A stretch of DNA of 11,589 bases. It comes from Steroidobacteraceae bacterium (GTDB taxonomy: Bacteria; Pseudomonadota; Gammaproteobacteria; Steroidobacterales; Steroidobacteraceae). The position numbers and the translations under genes were made by a program. The notes under the pieces were generated by a model. The model made no database searches. It had not been told where the DNA came from and worked only from the letters and a program-made list of their open reading frames with translations. Shown here piece by piece: positions 7,824 through 11,589 of the stretch (position 1 is its first letter; each line of letters opens with the position of its first letter). The stretch lies in contig JAICKZ010000076.1 of NCBI GenBank assembly GCA_025927665.1, positions 1 to 11,589 of the forward strand, read 5' to 3'.

Positions 7824-7839
7824 TGTTGACTTCAGTGTA

Positions 7840-9006
7840 ATGAATACTTCTATTTATCTTGACTATGCAGCGAGCACGCCAATTGATCCGCGCGTCGCGG
7901 AGCGCATGTACGAATGTCTCACGTCATTTGAATTACAAGGCAATCCCGCATCATTGTCACATCGTTATGGACGAGCTGCACGTGAAGTGATCGAACAGGC
8001 GCGTGTTCAAGTTGCGAATGCCATTGGTGCTACATCTGCAAGTATTATATGGACTTCAGGCGCGACGGAATCAAATAACTTGGCGTTGTTTGGCGCGGCG
8101 CATTACCACGCTGATCGTGGTAAGCACATCGTATCGGCACGCACTGAGCATAAAGCCGTACTTGAGCCACTCAAAAGACTAGAAAAGCAGGGATTCCGTG
8201 TCACTTATCTAAAGCCAGATCAGTTCGGTATCGTGCATTCATGGCAAGTACAAGAAGCATTGACTGACACCACCATTCTTGTGTCGCTGATGCATGTGAA
8301 TAATGAAATTGGCGTGATCCAGGATATCAGTGCGATTGGACAACTATGTCGTGATCGCAACGTAATATTTCATGTCGATGCGGCGCAAAGTACCGGCCGC
8401 TTACCCATTGATGTGCGAACAATGAAAATTGATTTGTTGTCAACCACTGCGCATAAAATTTATGGTCCCAAAGGTGTGGGCGCCTTATATGTAAGACGCG
8501 ATCCTATGTTGGGTTTAGAGCCGATGATACTCGGCGGCGGGCATGAATTGGGTTTACGCGCAGGTACATTGGCTACCCATCAAATCGTCGGATTTGGTTT
8601 CGCAATGGAGCTCATGATGGCAGAGCGCGAAGTCGATCAGATGCGCCTGATGACATTGCGCGATCAATTGTGGCGTGGCTTGCAGAATATTGGTGATGTT
8701 GATATGAACGGTCATGCAACGCAGCGTGTGCCGAATATTTTGAATGTTGCTTTTCATGGCGTGGAAGGCGAAAGTTTATTACTTGCCTTGCAAGATCTTA
8801 TTGTTTCCGCTGGTGCCGCCTGTGCGACAGGCTCTGATGAAGCATCGTATGTATTACGTGCATTGGGTCGCAGCGATCAAGCGGCGCAAAGTTCACTACG
8901 ATTTAGCTTGGGGCGCTTTACTACGGCAAATGATATTGAGATTGCTATTGATTCAGTTACACATGAAGTCTCCCGTTTGCGTGCACTGACAAGCGGACTA
9001 CCATGA
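7840..9006 (+). CDS. iscS: Cysteine desulfurase IscS, lacking the C-terminal tail
   Basis: PLP enzyme that takes sulfur from cysteine as a persulfide and passes it to Fe-S assembly and tRNA thiolation proteins. Counting from the ATG at 7840, which gives the family start MNTSIYLDYAASTP, key residues fall at the E. coli numbers: His104 (RTEHKAV), Lys206 (TAHKIYGPKG, PLP Schiff base) and catalytic Cys328 (SAGAACATG). The open frame reaches back to 7798 inside trmJ, but that extension is not conserved. The protein has 388 residues against 404 in E. coli: it ends RLRALTSGLP and lacks the final segment that helps bind IscU. Its stop overlaps the start of the degenerate iscU-like gene (ATGA). No iscR precedes it. 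The enzyme itself should be active; its usual partner contact is probably altered. Confidence 0.94.
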   Translation: MNTSIYLDYAASTPIDPRVAERMYECLTSFELQGNPASLSHRYGRAAREVIEQARVQVANAIGATSASIIWTSGATESNNLALFGAAHYHADRGKHIVSARTEHKAVLEPLKRLEKQGFRVTYLKPDQFGIVHSWQVQEALTDTTILVSLMHVNNEIGVIQDISAIGQLCRDRNVIFHVDAAQSTGRLPIDVRTMKIDLLSTTAHKIYGPKGVGALYVRRDPMLGLEPMILGGGHELGLRAGTLATHQIVGFGFAMELMMAEREVDQMRLMTLRDQLWRGLQNIGDVDMNGHATQRVPNILNVAFHGVEGESLLLALQDLIVSAGAACATGSDEASYVLRALGRSDQAAQSSLRFSLGRFTTANDIEIAIDSVTHEVSRLRALTSGLP

Positions 9007-9398
9007 ATGTTGTTACTGAGTATTCATCGAGCGTGGTGATGCGCTTCATGAATCCATTTCATGCTGGCACATTGCAAGATCAGGTCAATGTCATCAGTGC
9101 TCTGGCTGGATCGCGCGCGAGCGGCGCAAGCGTACGTCTGTGGCTGCAAACAAGCCACAATCAAGTTAAGCAAGTGCGATTCCAAGCCTACGGCTGTCCT
9201 CACTTTATTGCGGCAGCAGACATATTGGCCGAATGGTGTGAAGGGCGGTCAGTGGCAGAGTTGTCAAAATGGTCAAGGCAGGCAGTTGAGCAAAGTCTTG
9301 AAATACCTGCAGCCAAACGTGGGCGGCTATTGGTGCTTGAAACCGCATTAAATAACATCATTATCCAACTACACACTACTCAAGCTGTCGCCGGTTAG
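9003..9398 (+). CDS. Degenerate IscU/NifU-N-like protein with one ligand cysteine
   Basis: By place and fold this is IscU, the scaffold on which IscS and partners build [2Fe-2S] clusters. The N-terminus (YSSSVVMRFMNPFHAG) aligns with E. coli YSEKVIDHYENPRNVG, and the middle (VRFQAYGCPHFIAAADILAEW) with ARFKTYGCGSAIASSSLVTEW. Yet of the three ligand cysteines only Cys65 (E. coli Cys63) remains. The Cys37 position is Ser40 (codon 9120-9122), Asp39 is Ala42, His105 is Gly107 and Cys106 is Arg108. The HscA recognition motif LPPVK reads IPAAK (101-105). An extra Cys79 is present. The 131-aa frame is intact and translationally coupled to iscS by ATGA, so it is probably made and useful. It is unlikely to hold a normal cluster. 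A single-cysteine sulfur acceptor like SufE, a structural relative of IscU, is one possibility. The family is fairly sure; function is unknown. Confidence 0.85.
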   Translation: MNVVTEYSSSVVMRFMNPFHAGTLQDQVNVISALAGSRASGASVRLWLQTSHNQVKQVRFQAYGCPHFIAAADILAEWCEGRSVAELSKWSRQAVEQSLEIPAAKRGRLLVLETALNNIIIQLHTTQAVAG

Positions 9399-9436
9399 GT
9401 AGTATCGATCGCACCCCTTACGATTATTTAAGCCAT

Positions 9437-9760
9437 ATGTCTATTTCACTCACTTCCTCCGCTGCCGATCGTATTAAGAACTTTCTGCATTCCCGCGGAC
9501 ATGGTGTTGGCTTGCGCTTGGGAATCAAGAAAACAGGCTGTTCTGGTTATGCTTATGTTGTGAATTATGCGGATGAAATTGGCGCTACCGACATTGTGTT
9601 CGAACAACAAGGTGTGAAAGTTCTTGTCGATAAAGAAAGCCTTGGCTATATCGATGGTACCGAAGTGGATTTTGTCAAACAGGGATTGAACGAAGCCTTT
9701 AAATTCCGTAATCCCAATGTGAAAGGTGAGTGTGGATGTGGGGAAAGTTTTACTGTTTAG
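9437..9760 (+). CDS. iscA: Iron-sulfur cluster assembly protein IscA
   Basis: A-type carrier that helps form and deliver Fe-S clusters, especially [4Fe-4S], to target proteins. It has the full family length (107 aa) and all three conserved cysteines: Cys35 in KTGCSGYAY, and Cys99 and Cys101 in GECGCGESF. The NPNVKGECGCGESF ending and LTSSAADRI start are closer to IscA than to ErpA or SufA. So unlike its IscU-like neighbour, this protein looks fully functional. It begins 38 bases after the iscU-like stop with no clear ribosome binding site and is probably on the same transcript. No hscB, hscA or fdx follows; the next gene is ndk. Confidence 0.95.
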   Translation: MSISLTSSAADRIKNFLHSRGHGVGLRLGIKKTGCSGYAYVVNYADEIGATDIVFEQQGVKVLVDKESLGYIDGTEVDFVKQGLNEAFKFRNPNVKGECGCGESFTV

Positions 9761-9777
9761 CCAAGCCCTTAAATTGA

Positions 9778-9793
9778 TGCCACGCACTTGGCA
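9778..9793 (+). terminator. Weak hairpin after iscA, doubtful terminator
   Basis: TGCCA, six-base loop, TGGCA lies 17 bases after the iscA stop. Only a TTT follows, not a proper U-tract, so intrinsic termination here is doubtful. It could mark the end of the isc transcript or protect its 3' end. The wider pair CCAAG (9761-9765) and CTTGG (9787-9791) competes with it. Confidence 0.25.
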
Positions 9794-9855
9794 CATTTCG
9801 CTAAGCGGATCAGTTAGATAAATTTGGGTTCCTATTGATTTCGCTGCCCATTTGG

Positions 9856-9884
9856 TTGCTGATTCAGCACGCCATAGGTACACT
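9856..9884 (+). promoter_or_regulatory. Sigma70-type promoter for ndk (and rlmN)
   Basis: TTGCTG (9856-9861) and TACACT (9879-9884) with the ideal 17-base spacing form the best promoter candidate in the window. Transcription would start near 9891, leaving a leader of about 100 bases before ndk. This means ndk and rlmN need not depend on the isc promoter. Confidence 0.55.
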
Positions 9885-9908
9885 CCGTGGCTCTTAATTC
9901 CTTGCTGA

Positions 9909-9975
9909 CAGCCTTTTTCCTACAAGGTTTGGCGGCTTTTTCTTGGTTTTTTTACATAAAGGCTGAATTTCAGCC
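9909..9975 (+). promoter_or_regulatory. Structured ndk leader with competing hairpins
   Basis: GGCTGA-ATT-TCAGCC (9961-9975) is a perfect six-pair hairpin placed directly before the ndk ribosome binding site GAGAGGA (9976-9982), which is 9 bases from the ATG. The first arm and its flank, AAAGGCTG (9958-9965), is also perfectly complementary over eight bases to CAGCCTTT at 9909-9916, so the two pairings exclude each other. Two T-rich runs (9937-9941 and 9946-9953) lie between. This could tune translation or termination, but the structures are small and untested. Confidence 0.35.
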
Positions 9976-9991
9976 GAGAGGATGAGTTTTC

Positions 9992-10423
9992 ATGGCGATC
10001 GAACGTACTTTTTCCATCGTTAAACCAGATGGTGTTCGCAAAAACCTGATTGGCGCGGTATATCAGCGCTTTGAACAGGCCGGTTTGCGTGTTATCAGCG
10101 CACGGATGTTGCAACTTAGCCAAGCACACGCTGAAGGCTTTTACGGTGTACATAGAGAGCGACCCTTTTTCAAAGACCTCGTGAAGTACATGACTTCAGG
10201 TCCAGTGATGATTCAAGTTCTTGAAGGCGAAAATGCAGTCGCTAAGAACCGCGAGTTAATGGGCGCCACTGATCCAAAAAAAGCTGCCGCTGGAACCATC
10301 CGCGCAGATTTCGCTAGCAGCATAGAAGAAAACGTAGTGCATGGTTCAGATAGTGCAGAGAATGCCGCTATTGAAATAGCTTTTTTCTTCGCAGGTTCTG
10401 ATCTGTATCCACGAGCGAGTTAA
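9992..10423 (+). CDS. ndk: Nucleoside diphosphate kinase
   Basis: Transfers the terminal phosphate between nucleoside tri- and diphosphates through a phosphohistidine, keeping NTP and dNTP pools balanced. At 143 aa it has the standard length. The start MAIERTFSIVKPDGV is typical, and the catalytic His117 lies in NVVHGSDSAENA. Nucleotide-binding residues are seen in RERPFF and GATDPKKAAAGTIR. A strong ribosome binding site (GAGAGGA, 9 bases before the ATG) and its own promoter precede it. rlmN follows after 18 bases and the pair is probably co-transcribed, a common arrangement in gammaproteobacteria. Confidence 0.97.
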   Translation: MAIERTFSIVKPDGVRKNLIGAVYQRFEQAGLRVISARMLQLSQAHAEGFYGVHRERPFFKDLVKYMTSGPVMIQVLEGENAVAKNRELMGATDPKKAAAGTIRADFASSIEENVVHGSDSAENAAIEIAFFFAGSDLYPRAS

Positions 10424-10441
10424 TTACTAGGCTAATCATCA

Positions 10442-11589
10442 ATGATTTCATTCGATCAACAAGGCACTACTGAGCGCGTGAACCTCCTGGGTCTCACGCG
10501 TACTCAGTTGGAAGCGTTGGTGGTCGAGATGGGGGAGAAGCCATTTCGTGCTCGGCAGTTGATGAAGTGGATGTACAAACGAGCGGTGGGAAGTTTTGAA
10601 GACATGACGGATCTCGCGAAGTCGTTTCGCGAGCGACTGGCGATGTCAGCGGAGATTCGCGTACCCACGGTTATCTTGCGTCAACATTCCAGTGATGGCA
10701 CTCGTAAATGGCTTTTAAATGTAGACAAGGACGATAGCATTATCCCTCAAGCTATTGAAATGGTGTACATACCTGAGCCCGGAAGAGGTACTTTGTGTAT
10801 CTCCAGCCAAGTGGGTTGCGCTATGGATTGCAGTTTTTGCTCCACTGCTCAACAGGGATTCAATCGTAATTTGAGTGCCGCAGATATTGTTGGGCAAGTA
10901 TGGTTGGCCAATCGCGAGTTATTGGGCGAGAGCGAACCTTCCAATGATACTTCTGAACGGCTCATCACCAATGTAGTTTTCATGGGCATGGGCGAGCCAT
11001 TGGCTAACTATCGTAATGTGGTTCCTGCGACTGAAATTCTAATGGATGATTTAGGTTTCGATATTTCACGTCGTCGTGTGACAGTCAGCACGTCGGGTTT
11101 GGTGCCACAAATGATGAAGCTTGCGGAAGAAACTAACTGTGCTTTAGCGGTATCGTTGCACGCGCCCAATGATGAACTTCGCAATCAACTGGTACCCATC
11201 AACCGCAAACACAACATAGCTGAGCTGCTCGATGCTTGCTGGTACTATCTGAATCGGCAGAATGCACGCAATATAACTTTCGAGTATGTGATGCTCAATG
11301 GCGTCAATGATCAAATCGAACACGCTCGTGAGCTGGTTGCATTACTCAAGCACAAACCAGCGAAAGTAAATTTGATTCCATTTAATCCATTTCCCAATAC
11401 TCGTTATACACGTTCACCGGCTGCCGTCATCGAGCGCTTTCGTGACTACTTGAATACCCATGGAGTCATTGCTACTACACGCCGTACTCGTGGTGATGAC
11501 ATTGACGCCGCCTGTGGGCAGTTGGTGGGTAGAGTGCAAGATCGAACAACAATTCGCCTTGGTTCTAAGCGAATGGCGCTGGCGGTGCA
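10442..11589 (+). CDS. rlmN: Dual-specificity 23S rRNA/tRNA adenine-C2 methyltransferase RlmN (3' end outside window)
   Basis: Radical SAM enzyme that makes 2-methyladenosine at A2503 of 23S rRNA and A37 of some tRNAs. The frame is open from the ATG at 10442 to the window end (382 codons, no stop), a few residues short of the usual length. The N-terminal part has GEKPFRARQLMKWMY. The cluster-binding cysteines are 126, 130 and 133 (GCAMDCSFCS), followed by TAQQGFNRNL. The two mechanistic cysteines are Cys119 (TLCISSQ) and Cys358 (IDAACGQL). Other markers are VVFMGMGEPL, VSTSGLVP and SLHAPND. All catalytic residues are present. The ribosome binding site is weak. Like TrpS here, it needs (or may need) a [4Fe-4S] cluster, so it depends on the cell having a working assembly system. 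Identity is certain. Confidence 0.97.
   Translation, partial: MISFDQQGTTERVNLLGLTRTQLEALVVEMGEKPFRARQLMKWMYKRAVGSFEDMTDLAKSFRERLAMSAEIRVPTVILRQHSSDGTRKWLLNVDKDDSIIPQAIEMVYIPEPGRGTLCISSQVGCAMDCSFCSTAQQGFNRNLSAADIVGQVWLANRELLGESEPSNDTSERLITNVVFMGMGEPLANYRNVVPATEILMDDLGFDISRRRVTVSTSGLVPQMMKLAEETNCALAVSLHAPNDELRNQLVPINRKHNIAELLDACWYYLNRQNARNITFEYVMLNGVNDQIEHARELVALLKHKPAKVNLIPFNPFPNTRYTRSPAAVIERFRDYLNTHGVIATTRRTRGDDIDAACGQLVGRVQDRTTIRLGSKRMALAV

Noticed and set aside
7824..7839. Possible site for an IscR-binding operator or promoter before iscS
   Set aside because: The gap is only 16 bases and holds no convincing promoter or operator; iscS is better explained as co-transcribed with trmJ.
9003..9398. 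Reading the iscU-like gene as SufE itself
   Set aside because: The N-terminal NP..G region and order of conserved blocks follow IscU; SufE similarity is limited to the single GC loop.

Overview
The window is ordinary-looking bacterial chromosome, densely packed and of moderate GC. It most likely comes from a gammaproteobacterium. The evidence is two gene orders typical of that class: trpS-scpA-scpB-rluB, and suhB divergent from trmJ followed by isc genes, ndk and rlmN. The long form of TrpS, with an internal insert before KMSKS, is also the type I recall from Pseudomonas and Xanthomonas relatives. I cannot place it to genus. I saw no RNA genes, insertion sequences, CRISPR arrays or phage genes.

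Layout. 1-3904 (+): the 3' part of trpS, then scpA, scpB and an rluB-family gene, tightly spaced or overlapping and probably one operon. 3962-4810 (+): purU. 4922-6079 (+): a zinc-dependent alcohol dehydrogenase with its own good ribosome binding site. 6153-6971 (-): suhB, convergent with the dehydrogenase and divergent from trmJ. 7098-9760 (+): trmJ, iscS, an iscU-like gene and iscA. 9761-9991: an intergenic leader with a clear sigma70-type promoter and hairpins. 9992-10423 (+): ndk. 10442 to the window end (+): rlmN, almost complete.

Functions. The first block joins tryptophan tRNA charging, chromosome condensation (ScpA and ScpB are the SMC partners) and an rRNA pseudouridine synthase relative. 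PurU and the dehydrogenase may both serve one-carbon metabolism, but only position suggests this. SuhB, TrmJ and RlmN act in phosphate-ester metabolism or transcription antitermination, tRNA methylation and rRNA/tRNA methylation. The isc genes handle sulfur and iron-sulfur clusters.

The unusual content lies in two proteins that keep their fold and place but have lost key residues. (1) The RluB homologue has His where the family has its catalytic Asp, and its other active-site motifs are eroded. (2) The IscU homologue keeps only one of the three cluster-ligand cysteines and has also lost the Asp, the His and the HscA-binding motif. It sits beside an IscS that lacks the C-terminal tail, in a locus with no iscR, hscB, hscA or fdx. 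Together these suggest the ISC scaffold system has been rebuilt into something else, perhaps a SufE-like sulfur relay.
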